Shown: positions 15,761-24,065, counted from the first letter of the stretch. The stretch is 35,814 bases of DNA from Ceratorhiza oryzae-sativae (GCA_030998015.1 JARWMV010000144.1:1-35814); one strand, 5' to 3'. The notes: generated by a model from the letters alone, not told the origin. Translations and numbers: made by a program.

Positions 15761-16120
15761 TAATATTCTTAAAAAAGCAGGCAGTAATTTAGGGATAAAA
15801 ATGTCACCAGAGACTAGGGCGAAAATGAGTGAGGCTAAACTTGGAAAACCAAGTCACAGAAAAGGACTTAAAGGTTTAGAAGCTTTCACAGCAGAATCTT
15901 TACAGAAAATGAGTAATAATAGTGGCATGAGAAAACGTGTGTTTGTATATAGCTCAGCTCATGTATTATTGTTTCCTCCTTTTCTTAGTGTTAAATCTTG
16001 TGCTTCAAGTTTAGAGTTATCTAGATACAAAGTAAGTAGAGCTTTGGATAAAGATCTAGTAGTAGAAACATACATCTTTGTATCCAACATTCAAGACAAA
16101 TGGGATAACTCAATATTAAA

Positions 16121-16162
16121 CCCTGCCTAGAGAACTGCGCTTTAGCGCACGTCTTGGCAGGG
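16121..16162 (+). mobile_element. Small CCCTGCC hairpin (family E)
   Basis: CCCTGCC...GGCAGGG with the same GCGCTTTAGCGC tip as at 13816. Its TAG ends the GIY-YIG frame. GTAATAAT follows. Confidence 0.7.
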
Positions 16163-16304
16163 GTAATAATTCTAACCCCCTTCAATATAAATTGTATGTG
16201 GCTAAATAATCTCACCCCAGAGGGGAATTGAAAAGGCGTGACCACTGGTTTTCTTTATTTGTGATGTCAAATAAAGATTAACTGTGCACTTGGCATAGAT
16301 CAGT

Positions 16305-16540
16305 GAATAGCCATTATATGCGGGGAAATTCTTTTGTGTAGCTAGTATTCATTAACATACTCATAATGCGAATCAATATAAGAAATATCCGCAAGCCCTG
16401 GTTGGTAATTTAATATAAATAAATTACCTTGGGCTTCAGAGACTATACATGGCTCGAATTGATTTACAAAATTAGTTTGAAGATATAGTCCATTTTTGAT
16501 TTAATCAAAATTTTAACGATCGAAGATCGTATCCTAAATG
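16305..16540 (+). ncRNA. Group I intron catalytic core, 3' end of the rnl intron
   Basis: Q-like TATATGCGGGGAAATTC (about 16315), R-like ATATCCGCAAGCCC (about 16386), P7 5' strand GACTATAC (16441-16448) and S-like GAAGATATAGTCC (16479-16491) are in canonical order. P7 pairs GACTATA with TATAGTC. The intron ends ...TAAATG, with G16540 directly before the rRNA base A16541 (E. coli about 2439). The GIY-YIG gene at 14789 is its resident HEG. Confidence 0.82.
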
Positions 16541-16687
16541 ACGCTAGGGATAACAGGCTGATAGTCCGCGAGAGTACATATTGTCCGGACTGTTTGGCAC
16601 CTCGATGTCGACTCATCCTATCCTCCGGGTGCACAAGCTTGGAAGGGTTCGGCTGTTCGCCGATTAAAAGGGTACGCGAGTTGGGTT
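16541..16687 (+). rRNA. rnl: Large-subunit rRNA exon (peptidyl transferase core of domain V)
   Basis: ACGCTAGGGATAACAGGCTG, GTTTGGCACCTCGATGTCG, CTCATCCTATCCTCC, CGGCTGTTCGCCGATTAAAA and GGGTACGCGAGTTGGGTT match E. coli 23S about 2439-2585. The omega site (TAGGGATAACAGG) is uninterrupted here. The match stops at TTGGGTT, where AGAACGTCGTGAGACAG should follow; this is a known intron position (near 2585). The rest of rnl was not found in the window. Confidence 0.93.
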
Positions 16688-17024
16688 CGGCTGTTGGATT
16701 TAATACGACAAGGCCCTCTTTTTATCCAGCCAAAGCGCAGTTTTTCATCTTTGGGGGTACTGAGTTGGGGGAGTTACTATCTTTTGGCGACACTAGTAAA
16801 AACAGTTAAAATTTTTATAGAATTAGTACCGCTATAATTATAAGACTGTCAGGGAATGGACAAATTTTCTTCTTTGAGAAATCAATTACAATTGAACTCA
16901 GTGAAAGGCAATTTACATTAACTGCCACAGACTGGGTCACTGGTGGGCAGTATATTATTATATCGTAATATTTAATATAAAATATATTGTTTAATGTACA
17001 GTCGAAATAGAATTTTTTCTATTG
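16688..17024. other. Intron-like stretch joining rnl to cox2
   Basis: The 5' side should be the start of an rnl intron and the 3' side the end of a cox2 intron. A repeat GGGTTCGGCTGTT links 16644 and 16683. Near the 3' end, AACTGCCACAGACTGGGTCACT with GGTGGGCAGT (about 16919-16952) forms a stem and resembles the CAGACU region of group I cores. G17024 precedes the cox2 codons. Nothing coding was seen. Confidence 0.45.
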
Positions 17025-17420
17025 CACCAATGGTATTGGTCATATGAATACTCTGATTTTATTAACGAAGACGGAGAAGCCATTGAATACGATTCATATA
17101 TGGTTCCTGAAAGCGACCTAGAAGATGGGCAATTAAGATTACTTGATGTTGATAACAGAGTTGTTGTTCCTGTAGACACACACATCAGATTTATTGTAAC
17201 AGCTACAGATGTAATTCACGATTTTGCTGTACCATCATTAGGTCTTAAAATAGATGCAGTTCCTGGTCGATTAAATCAAACTTCAGTTCTTGTTCAACGG
17301 GAAGGTGTGTTCTACGGGCAATGCTCTGAAATCTGCGGAGTATACCATGGATTCATGCCTGCAGTAATTGAAGCTGTGTCACTAGAAAAATACCTAGTGT
17401 GGCTTGACAGCCAATACTAA
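17025..17420 (+). CDS. cox2: cox2 C-terminal exon (cytochrome c oxidase subunit II)
   Basis: The exon begins [12 protein letters not shown], the aromatic cluster after the second membrane helix. It contains [20 protein letters not shown] and [20 protein letters not shown] with the CuA ligands His, Cys-x-E-x-Cys, His and Met, and ends WLDSQY with TAA. This is the whole periplasm-like CuA domain, facing the intermembrane space, that accepts electrons from cytochrome c. It starts directly after an intron G. An alternative TTG at 17022 is not a start. Upstream exons are missing except 6028-6117. Confidence 0.97.
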   Translation, partial: HQWYWSYEYSDFINEDGEAIEYDSYMVPESDLEDGQLRLLDVDNRVVVPVDTHIRFIVTATDVIHDFAVPSLGLKIDAVPGRLNQTSVLVQREGVFYGQCSEICGVYHGFMPAVIEAVSLEKYLVWLDSQY

Positions 17421-17668
17421 TTAGTACTGGCTAATTCTAGATATTGTATAACGAAACATTAATCCCCTTCTGGATTTACATTAAATCAAATAAAAGAGAC
17501 CATAAATCCTAGGTATACCAACCTGGCAAAATTGGGTTTTCTAAGAATCTAAAGATTCTGAGAGTCCTATAAAATTTTGACTAGTGTTAGATTTGTGGAG
17601 TCTTTAGGAAGTTCATTTCCTATTGGCTGCCTGTCGTACTTAAAACAGTATGGCACGGCGTTGGTTTA
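17421..17668. other. cox2-nad2 spacer
   Basis: No gene recognised. Stems include TAGTACTGGCTAA and TTTTCTAAGAATCTAAAGATTCTGAGAG. A TGTCGTAC...GTATGGCA stem lies just before the next ATG. I looked for a tRNA and found no convincing cloverleaf. Confidence 0.35.
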
Positions 17669-17929
17669 ATGCTTTTTGCTAGTACAATTATTTTTATCTT
17701 AGCCAATGCGCTACCTTCTCTTCGAACATCTCAACTATTAATACGAATAATAGCTATTGACCCCCCAAACTAATGCAGCTACGCTGCATTGTTTGGGGGG
17801 GCAATAGCCCCCCAATACGCTGCAACGCATTGGGGGTCTATTGTATTACTTTATGTCGCAGCACTTTATAGCAGTGTTGTTTATATTCAGTCAATTGGAT
17901 TTGGCATAGGTGCCCTTAGTGAGTTATTC
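17669..17929 (+). CDS. nad2: Probable nad2 5' exon, interrupted by a DHE
   Basis: From ATG 17669 the frame reads ILANALPSLRTSQLLIRIIA. Once one 84-base DHE unit is removed, it continues IVLLYVAALYSSVVYIQSIG and GIGALSELF. Fungal NADH dehydrogenase subunit 2 begins with a hydrophobic segment ending in N-A, an Arg-rich turn, a second hydrophobic segment and a G-x-G-I-G...LF motif, which fits. The DHE loop has TAA in this frame. The frame then continues into a GIY-YIG gene. Identification is from pattern memory only; another membrane subunit is possible. Confidence 0.55.
17754..17843 (+). mobile_element. DHE (family B), 84-base unit
   Basis: CTATTG, hairpin 1, CAATAG, hairpin 2, CTATTG. Here the non-palindromic hexamer shows clearly that the outer copies are direct and the middle copy is inverted. 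The loop reads AAACTAATGCAGC instead of AAACATGTGCAGC. Confidence 0.92.
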
Positions 17930-18336
17930 GATAATTTTTCTTCTTCACAATACTCCATTTGTATAACTGCCGATGAAGATTTAATAAGCCCTTTATTATT
18001 TTCTTTAGTTCCAACAAAATTAGCTGAAAAAAATATCCCTTGGAATGATACAGCTATGATGAAGGGAAACCGAATAGTTCTTAATAAAATGTATGATCAT
18101 TACTCTTCTAATCCTATTGTAAAGTCCTTTTTAGATGCTAAAGTAAACCATTTACTTAATGCACCTGAAGGGGATACAGGGATATCTTATTCTTCTTTAT
18201 CTAAAGATTCAATTTTAACTAATCCTGCTACAAAATCTCTTACTAATAACTATAAGCCTTCTCTATTTACTTCAGATAGTGGTGTCTATGTAATACAGTC
18301 TCATAATACTCAAGATTTATATGTGGAAATTTCATA

Positions 18337-18487
18337 CCCCCGCTTAGGGTCAACCAGCATTGTATTTATATATAAATACATGCTGTTGACCCGAGGGGTA
18401 ATGGATATCGAGGCCGCGTTCGCGGCGAGCCGCGCGCACGCCAGGGCCGCCTTGGCTTAAGCCAAGGCGTTCGCAGGCGTGCACGGG
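18337..18487 (+). mobile_element. TMAT element (family C), 151 bases
   Basis: Flanked by TCATA at 18332-18336 and 18488-18492. It corresponds to two copies in the right arm (21929-22079 and 22266-22416), so it is the hybrid left by recombination between them, or their ancestor. Confidence 0.9.
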
Positions 18488-18566
18488 TCATAGAGGATGT
18501 GATTGTATTCCCAGAATATGATATACCTTGAAAATTCTAGTCTTATAAATATATTAATTAACTTTT

Positions 18567-19384
18567 ATGAAAAGAAATACTCTAACAAGAGCAGAACGAT
18601 TACAGTTCTCTCTACCTCAAAATCTGCAAGACATTCTTGTCGGGCTTATCCTGGGAGATTTATGCATTACAAAACAAAAAACATGTAAAAGTGCTAGATT
18701 GGAATTCATGCAAGGAGTGGTACACAAGGAATACCTTCAGCATTTGTATGAATTATTCAGTGCTTTTTGTGGGATGGCACCTAAAACCCCTACTCGAGCT
18801 CCACATAAAAGAACGGGGAAAATCTATGATACTGTAAGATTTTATACTTACTCATTACCGTGTCTCAATACATTCTATAATTTATTTTATCCTGATGGTA
18901 AAAAAATTGTACCATTAAACATTGGGTCTCTCCTGACACCTTTAGGTCTCGCATATTGGATTTCGGATGATGGTAGTTGGGAAAAAAACAAAAAATATGT
19001 ACAGTTGTGTACTGATTCATTTACTTTGGCAGAAGTAAATTTATTAATCCAAACTCTAAATTCTAAATGAAATTTACCCTCGAGAATCGATGTAGATTTG
19101 CCTTCGCAAATCATCGATTCTCGGCGCGACGGCCGCGCTGGGGACACCCGAAATGTGATTTCCAAAAACACCCCAAACATGTGCAGCTACGCTGCATTGT
19201 TTGGGGGTGGTTTTGGCCAAGCCCTACGGGCATCCATTCGGGTGGTCCCAGCGCGACGGAATGTTACAAATGTAAACATAGTACTGGTTATAGAATTATA
19301 ATCCCGTCTTACTCGGTTCCTATTTTACAGGATTTATTATCCCCGCATATTCCAGCCATGATGCGGTACAAAATAGGTCTGTAG
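18567..19384 (+). pseudogene. LAGLIDADG endonuclease, left-arm copy, frameshifted by a family D element
   Basis: Motif 1 is ILVGLILGDLCIT. GVVHKEYLQHLYELF follows, and motif 2 is LLTPLGLAYWISDDGS. The sequence reaches LLIQTLNSK, then TGA (Trp in the usual fungal mitochondrial code), N-L and a family D element (19077-19259). The C-terminus CKHSTGYRIIIPSYSVPILQ to MMRYKIGL follows in another frame. The distance from N-L to the Gly-Tyr strand equals that in the gene at 9289, so the element inserted without loss of codons. In this arm the element's C-run has four bases, which puts the C-terminus out of frame. Confidence 0.85.
19077..19259 (+). mobile_element. CCCTCGAG element (family D)
   Basis: It begins CCCTCGAGAATCGATG with an ATCGATTCTCG complement, then GGCCGCGCTGGGGAC. 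An inner stem CCAAAAACACC...GGTGGTTTTGG holds a DHE hairpin (19171-19207). It ends CATCCATTCGGG...GTCCCAGCGCGACGG as at 11956. Confidence 0.83.
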
Positions 19385-19625
19385 TTTTCTATATATTATT
19401 TTGGTTAACGGCAGTGCAACTTACTTTTCTAGACGATTTAGCAATCACTACAGTAGTCTACGAGAAATTAAACAATTAAATGGAAATTCAAGTCTAATTT
19501 ATACAACTCTAAGTTCTATGGGTCTAACGAATTTTAGTTGGTCTCCTGTTGCATTAACTCCAAATTACCATAAAGAATTTGTTTTGTTAAACAATAAATC
19601 GACTGAGTTAATCAAAGACATTCAT

Positions 19626-19847
19626 CCGCCGGCGTTAGAGGGAATCCTCAGATGAGGTAGCCTTGACCATGAGTCTCATGGTCCAGGCTACCTCCCATAA
19701 AGATTCCCTCGTAGAAAATGACGACCGTTCGTCATTTTCAGCCGGCGGCTAAATATCGATATTATGCCGCGCACTAGCAATCGCAAACGGTTGCGATTGC
19801 TCACGTTGGTTGGTGGGACAAGTCCCACCAGCAACTAACGCGCGCGG
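19626..19847 (-). mobile_element. TWJ element (family A), long-arm, reverse
   Basis: Same compound as 15375-15760: reverse TWJ joined directly to a family C element. Left flank is TTCAT. Confidence 0.9.
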
Positions 19848-20011
19848 GCCCCCGCTCTATCGGCTAAAATCTTAGGTGTAACCCAAGATTTCAGCCGCTA
19901 AAGCGGAGGGTCAACGACCCGTGGGCATTGTTAACGAGGCCGCGTTCGCGGCGAGCCGCGCGCACGCCAGGGCCGCCTTGGCAAGCCAAGGCGTTCGCAG
20001 GCGTGCACGGG
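19848..20011 (+). mobile_element. TMAT element (family C, 164-base subtype) in a compound insertion
   Basis: Right flank TAAT (20012-20015). By eye identical to the copy at 15597. The GIY-YIG frame resumes directly after it (NVLLHFTQYEA). Confidence 0.9.
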
Positions 20012-20102
20012 TAATGTTCTTTTGCATTTTACACAATATGAAGCAAGAGCTTTAGAGCAAGCTATTCTAAGTGCTATGAAGCCATCACTAAATACAGAAT
20101 CT

Positions 20103-20312
20103 GACCCGTGCCCGCCTACGATCGCAGCTGCGGCCCTGGCGTGCGCGGGCTCGCGGCCAGAGGGGCCGCCTCGCGCACAACCTAGTGCCCCCCAAACAAT
20201 GCAGCGTAGCTGCACATGTTTGGGGGGCACTAGGTTGTGCGCGAGGCGGCCCCTCTGGCCGCGAGCCCGCGCACGCCAGGGCCGCAGCTGCGATCGTAGG
20301 CGGGCACGGGTC
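20103..20312. repeat. Palindrome centre: GC-rich inverted repeat with a 20-base loop
   Basis: CTGACCCGTGCCCGCC leads inward through GCGTGCGCGGGCTCGCGGCC and CCTCGCGCACAACCTAGTG to a DHE-type hairpin (20184-20231). The right half is the exact complement. Only 20198-20217 (AATGCAGCGTAGCTGCACAT) is not self-complementary as a whole, though GCAGC/GCTGC inside it can pair. Outer parts resemble the 3' half of family C (GACCCGTG, GGCCCTGGCGTGCGCG). Confidence 0.93.
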
Positions 20313-20403
20313 AGATTCTGTATTTAGTGATGGCTTCATAGCACTTAGAATAGCTTGCTCTAAAGCTCTTGCTTCATATTGTGTAAAATGCAAAAGAACA
20401 TTA

Positions 20404-20567
20404 CCCGTGCACGCCTGCGAACGCCTTGGCTTGCCAAGGCGGCCCTGGCGTGCGCGCGGCTCGCCGCGAACGCGGCCTCGTTAACAATGCCCACGGGTCG
20501 TTGACCCTCCGCTTTAGCGGCTGAAATCTTGGGTTACACCTAAGATTTTAGCCGATAGAGCGGGGGC
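20404..20567 (-). mobile_element. TMAT element (family C, 164-base subtype), mirror of 19848
   Basis: Reverse complement of 19848-20011. Its outer flank ATTA is the TAAT signature. Confidence 0.9.
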
Positions 20568-20789
20568 CCGCGCGCGTTAGTTGCTGGTGGGACTTGTCCC
20601 ACCAACCAACGTGAGCAATCGCAACCGTTTGCGATTGCTAGTGCGCGGCATAATATCGATATTTAGCCGCCGGCTGAAAATGACGAACGGTCGTCATTTT
20701 CTACGAGGGAATCTTTATGGGAGGTAGCCTGGACCATGAGACTCATGGTCAAGGCTACCTCATCTGAGGATTCCCTCTAACGCCGGCGG
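20568..20789 (+). mobile_element. TWJ element (family A), long-arm, mirror of 19626
   Basis: Reverse complement of 19626-19847, so it reads in standard orientation on the plus strand. Confidence 0.9.
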
Positions 20790-21030
20790 ATGAATGTCTT
20801 TGATTAACTCAGTCGATTTATTGTTTAACAAAACAAATTCTTTATGGTAATTTGGAGTTAATGCAACAGGAGACCAACTAAAATTCGTTAGACCCATAGA
20901 ACTTAGAGTTGTATAAATTAGACTTGAATTTCCATTTAATTGTTTAATTTCTCGTAGACTACTGTAGTGATTGCTAAATCGTCTAGAAAAGTAAGTTGCA
21001 CTGCCGTTAACCAAAATAATATATAGAAAA

Positions 21031-21849
21031 CTACAGACCTATTTTGTACCGCATCATGGCTGGAATATGCGGGGATAATAAATCCTGTAAAATAGGAACC
21101 GAGTAAGACGGGATTATAATTCTATAACCAGTACTATGTTTACATTTGTAACATTCCGTCGCGCTGGGACCACCCGAATGGATGCCCGTAGGGCTTGGCC
21201 AAAACCACCCCCAAACAATGCAGCGTAGCTGCACATGTTTGGGGGTGTTTTTGGAAATCACATTTCGGGTGTCCCCAGCGCGGCCGTCGCGCCGAGAATC
21301 GATGATTTGCGAAGGCAAATCTACATCGATTCTCGAGGGTAAATTTCATTTAGAATTTAGAGTTTGGATTAATAAATTTACTTCTGCCAAAGTAAATGAA
21401 TCAGTACACAACTGTACATATTTTTTGTTTTTTTCCCAACTACCATCATCCGAAATCCAATATGCGAGACCTAAAGGTGTCAGGAGAGACCCAATGTTTA
21501 ATGGTACAATTTTTTTACCATCAGGATAAAATAAATTATAGAATGTATTGAGACACGGTAATGAGTAAGTATAAAATCTTACAGTATCATAGATTTTCCC
21601 CGTTCTTTTATGTGGAGCTCGAGTAGGGGTTTTAGGTGCCATCCCACAAAAAGCACTGAATAATTCATACAAATGCTGAAGGTATTCCTTGTGTACCACT
21701 CCTTGCATGAATTCCAATCTAGCACTTTTACATGTTTTTTGTTTTGTAATGCATAAATCTCCCAGGATAAGCCCGACAAGAATGTCTTGCAGATTTTGAG
21801 GTAGAGAGAACTGTAATCGTTCTGCTCTTGTTAGAGTATTTCTTTTCAT
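21031..21849 (-). CDS. LAGLIDADG endonuclease, right-arm copy, open through the family D element if TGA is Trp
   Basis: The same gene as 18567-19384, but with five G at 21241-21245 (four C on the left arm). On the minus strand the frame from ATG 21849 reaches LNSK, then TGA (21346-21348). It continues in the same frame through the family D element (DSRRDGRAGDTRNVISKNTP and so on), then joins TECYKCKHSTGYRIII and ends MMRYKIGL at TAG 21031. That is 273 codons including the stop. The roughly 60 extra residues lie between the second motif and the last strands. Whether this protein is made depends on the genetic code and on the homopolymer being correct. Confidence 0.72.
21156..21339 (-). mobile_element. 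CCCTCGAG element (family D), mirror of 19077
   Basis: Mirror copy with one more base in the DHE-hairpin G-run (21241-21245). Otherwise identical by eye. Confidence 0.83.
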
Positions 21850-21928
21850 AAAAGTTAATTAATATATTTATAAGACTAGAATTTTCAAGGTATATCATAT
21901 TCTGGGAATACAATCACATCCTCTATGA

Positions 21929-22079
21929 CCCGTGCACGCCTGCGAACGCCTTGGCTTAAGCCAAGGCGGCCCTGGCGTGCGCGCGGCTCGCCGCGAACGC
22001 GGCCTCGATATCCATTACCCCTCGGGTCAACAGCATGTATTTATATATAAATACAATGCTGGTTGACCCTAAGCGGGGG
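21929..22079 (-). mobile_element. TMAT element (family C), inner copy of a direct pair
   Basis: TATGA flanks at 21924-21928 and 22080-22084. With the copy at 22266 it forms a direct repeat with period 337. Confidence 0.92.
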
Positions 22080-22265
22080 TATGAATGAAGAACGGAGCCC
22101 TTCACCATAAGACGAAACCTAGGGCCATTCTAAAATTTACGAAGTAGAGTTCGCATATTGTGCCGTGCTTTTAAAAAATTATCTCTGATATATTTTAAAA
22201 ATACAGTTAAAATGGGTAATCTAGTGGAGTATGGTTTGAGGTTTTTATGACCTCTTCTTTTATGA
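22080..22265 (-). other. Intron core segment present only in the right arm
   Basis: 186 bases absent from the left arm. On the minus strand it contains GAGGTCATAAAAACCTC (hairpin), AAACCATACTCCACTAG and GGCCCTAGGTTTCGTC, homologous to the sequence upstream of the LAGLIDADG gene at 9289. No ORF. Confidence 0.8.
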
Positions 22266-22416
22266 CCCGTGCACGCCTGCGAACGCCTTGGCTTAAGCCA
22301 AGGCGGCCCTGGCGTGCGCGCGGCTCGCCGCGAACGCGGCCTCGATATCCATTACCCCTCGGGTCAACAGCATGTATTTATATATAAATACAATGCTGGT
22401 TGACCCTAAGCGGGGG
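22266..22416 (-). mobile_element. TMAT element (family C), outer copy of a direct pair
   Basis: TATGA flanks at 22261-22265 and 22417-22421. Same sequence as 21929-22079 by eye. Confidence 0.92.
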
Positions 22417-22823
22417 TATGAAATTTCCACATATAAATCTTGAGTATTATGAGACTGTATTACATAGACACCACTATCTGAAGTAAATAGAGAAGGCTTA
22501 TAGTTATTAGTAAGAGATTTTGTAGCAGGATTAGTTAAAATTGAATCTTTAGATAAAGAAGAATAAGATATCCCTGTATCCCCTTCAGGTGCATTAAGTA
22601 AATGGTTTACTTTAGCATCTAAAAAGGACTTTACAATAGGATTAGAAGAGTAATGATCATACATTTTATTAAGAACTATTCGGTTTCCCTTCATCATAGC
22701 TGTATCATTCCAAGGGATATTTTTTTCAGCTAATTTTGTTGGAACTAAAGAAAATAATAAAGGGCTTATTAAATCTTCATCGGCAGTTATACAAATGGAG
22801 TATTGTGAAGAAGAAAAATTATC

Positions 22824-23084
22824 GAATAACTCACTAAGGGCACCTATGCCAAATCCAATTGACTGAATATAAACAACACTGCTATAAAGTGCTGCGACAT
22901 AAAGTAATACAATAGACCCCCAATGCGTTGCAGCGTATTGGGGGGCTATTGCCCCCCCAAACAATGCAGCGTAGCTGCATTAGTTTGGGGGGTCAATAGC
23001 TATTATTCGTATTAATAGTTGAGATGTTCGAAGAGAAGGTAGCGCATTGGCTAAGATAAAAATAATTGTACTAGCAAAAAGCAT
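22824..23084 (-). CDS. nad2: Probable nad2 5' exon, right-arm copy
   Basis: Mirror of 17669-17929, including the DHE at 22910-22999. Confidence 0.55.
22910..22999 (-). mobile_element. DHE (family B), mirror of 17754
   Basis: CAATAG, hairpin, CTATTG, hairpin, CAATAG on the plus strand. Confidence 0.92.
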
Positions 23085-23332
23085 TAAACCAACGCCGTGC
23101 CATACTGTTTTAAGTACGACAGGCAGCCAATAGGAAATGAACTTCCTAAAGACTCCACAAATCTAACACTAGTCAAAATTTTATAGGACTCTCAGAATCT
23201 TTAGATTCTTAGAAAACCCAATTTTGCCAGGTTGGTATACCTAGGATTTATGGTCTCTTTTATTTGATTTAATGTAAATCCAGAAGGGGATTAATGTTTC
23301 GTTATACAATATCTAGAATTAGCCAGTACTAA

Positions 23333-23728
23333 TTAGTATTGGCTGTCAAGCCACACTAGGTATTTTTCTAGTGACACAGCTTCAATTACTGCAGGCATGA
23401 ATCCATGGTATACTCCGCAGATTTCAGAGCATTGCCCGTAGAACACACCTTCCCGTTGAACAAGAACTGAAGTTTGATTTAATCGACCAGGAACTGCATC
23501 TATTTTAAGACCTAATGATGGTACAGCAAAATCGTGAATTACATCTGTAGCTGTTACAATAAATCTGATGTGTGTGTCTACAGGAACAACAACTCTGTTA
23601 TCAACATCAAGTAATCTTAATTGCCCATCTTCTAGGTCGCTTTCAGGAACCATATATGAATCGTATTCAATGGCTTCTCCGTCTTCGTTAATAAAATCAG
23701 AGTATTCATATGACCAATACCATTGGTG
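23333..23728 (-). CDS. cox2: cox2 C-terminal exon, right-arm copy
   Basis: Mirror of 17025-17420, with the same 131 codons and stop. Both CuA motifs are intact. Confidence 0.97.
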   Translation of the reverse strand, partial: HQWYWSYEYSDFINEDGEAIEYDSYMVPESDLEDGQLRLLDVDNRVVVPVDTHIRFIVTATDVIHDFAVPSLGLKIDAVPGRLNQTSVLVQREGVFYGQCSEICGVYHGFMPAVIEAVSLEKYLVWLDSQY

Positions 23729-24065
23729 CAATAGAAAAAATTCTATTTCGACTGTACATTAAACAATATATTTTATATTAAATATTACGATATAATAATA
23801 TACTGCCCACCAGTGACCCAGTCTGTGGCAGTTAATGTAAATTGCCTTTCACTGAGTTCAATTGTAATTGATTTCTCAAAGAAGAAAATTTGTCCATTCC
23901 CTGACAGTCTTATAATTATAGCGGTACTAATTCTATAAAAATTTTAACTGTTTTTACTAGTGTCGCCAAAAGATAGTAACTCCCCCAACTCAGTACCCCC
24001 AAAGATGAAAAACTGCGCTTTGGCTGGATAAAAAGAGGGCCTTGTCGTATTAAATCCAACAGCCG
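23729..24065. other. Intron-like stretch, mirror of 16688-17024
   Basis: Nothing beyond what is described for the left-arm copy. Confidence 0.4.

Larger units (their letters stand above)
14789..16130 (+). pseudogene. GIY-YIG endonuclease with two family C insertions and a TWJ element
   Basis: It begins with a leader, then KSGIYRWINSSNN. A family C element follows (14960-15123), then KTYVGSSIDLNRRIKEYF, the second half of the nuclease motif. RSLLKYGYINFTLEILE and LLEKEQYYIDLLEPE carry the catalytic Glu. A compound insertion follows (15375-15760), then NILKKAGSNLGIKMSPETR and KMSEAKLGKPSHRKGLKG (NUMOD repeat). The C-terminal part LSRYKVSRALDKDLVV looks like a helix-turn-helix. The reading ends at TAG inside a family E hairpin, so the native end may be lost. 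It lies in the intron between the rnl exons. Confidence 0.83.
18323..19403 (+). mobile_element. Nested LAGLIDADG intron, left-arm (deleted) form
   Basis: Proposed limits: after TTATAT (18322) and before GTTAACGGC (19404), which restores D-L-Y-V-N-G-S-A across the GIY-YIG motif and obeys the T...G rule of group I introns. It starts GTGGAAATTTCATA, as the related segment at 8584 does. In this arm it holds one family C element, the LAGLIDADG leader and the gene. The 186 bases of core sequence present in the right arm (22080-22265) are missing. Confidence 0.65.
17930..20104 (+). pseudogene. GIY-YIG endonuclease following nad2, split by a LAGLIDADG intron and by compound GC elements, cut at the palindrome centre
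   Basis: Part 1 (to 18322) ends DSGVYVIQSHNTQDLY, the GIY half of the motif. Part 2 (19404-19625) starts VNGSATYFSRRFSNHYSSL, the YIG-equivalent half with the conserved Arg. Part 3 (20012-20104) reads LLHFTQYEARALEQAILSAM and KPSLNTES, the region with the catalytic Glu. The intervening blocks are an intron-like segment with its own LAGLIDADG gene, and a TWJ plus family C compound. After S-D the sequence enters the palindrome centre, so the C-terminus does not exist on this arm. Confidence 0.8.
4939..20197 (+). repeat. Left arm of giant inverted repeat (palindrome)
   Basis: Every feature here recurs in reverse order and orientation at 20218-35814. Paired coordinates sum to 40753 for positions 4939 to about 18335, to 40416 from about 18490 to 19170, and to 40415 inward of that. 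The two changes in offset correspond to a 337-base difference and a one-base difference. The outer end is set by the window limit, so the repeat may be longer. Confidence 0.97.
21012..22430 (-). mobile_element. Nested LAGLIDADG intron, right-arm (complete) form
   Basis: Between the split GIY-YIG codons, reading on the minus strand: GTGGAAATTTCATA, a family C element, a 186-base core (22080-22265), a second family C element, the LAGLIDADG leader and the gene. The core includes AAAGAAGAGGTCATAAAAAC, AAACCATACTCCACTAG and GGCCCTAGGTTTCGTCTTAT. These are shared with 8754-9133, beside the LAGLIDADG gene at 9289. Both are therefore copies of one intron-like family. I could not assign an intron class. 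Confidence 0.65.
20311..22823 (-). pseudogene. GIY-YIG endonuclease, right-arm copy
   Basis: Mirror of 17930-20104, with the same interruptions. The nested intron is longer here because its core is retained. Confidence 0.8.

Noticed and set aside
16594..16809. 71-codon ORF over 16594-16809
   Set aside because: It overlaps the highly conserved rnl domain V sequence, which explains the conservation.
17421..17668. tRNA-like stems between cox2 and nad2
   Set aside because: No complete cloverleaf with T-loop and acceptor pairing could be drawn.
20181..20234. Replication origin at the palindrome centre
   Set aside because: Hairpins can act as origins, but the same hairpin occurs at many other sites in the window, so nothing singles this one out.
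20022..20393. Overlapping ORFs on both strands at the palindrome centre
   Set aside because: They are translations of the GC-rich inverted repeat. Only the first 27 or so codons on each side (FTQYEARALEQAIL and so on) are real GIY-YIG sequence.
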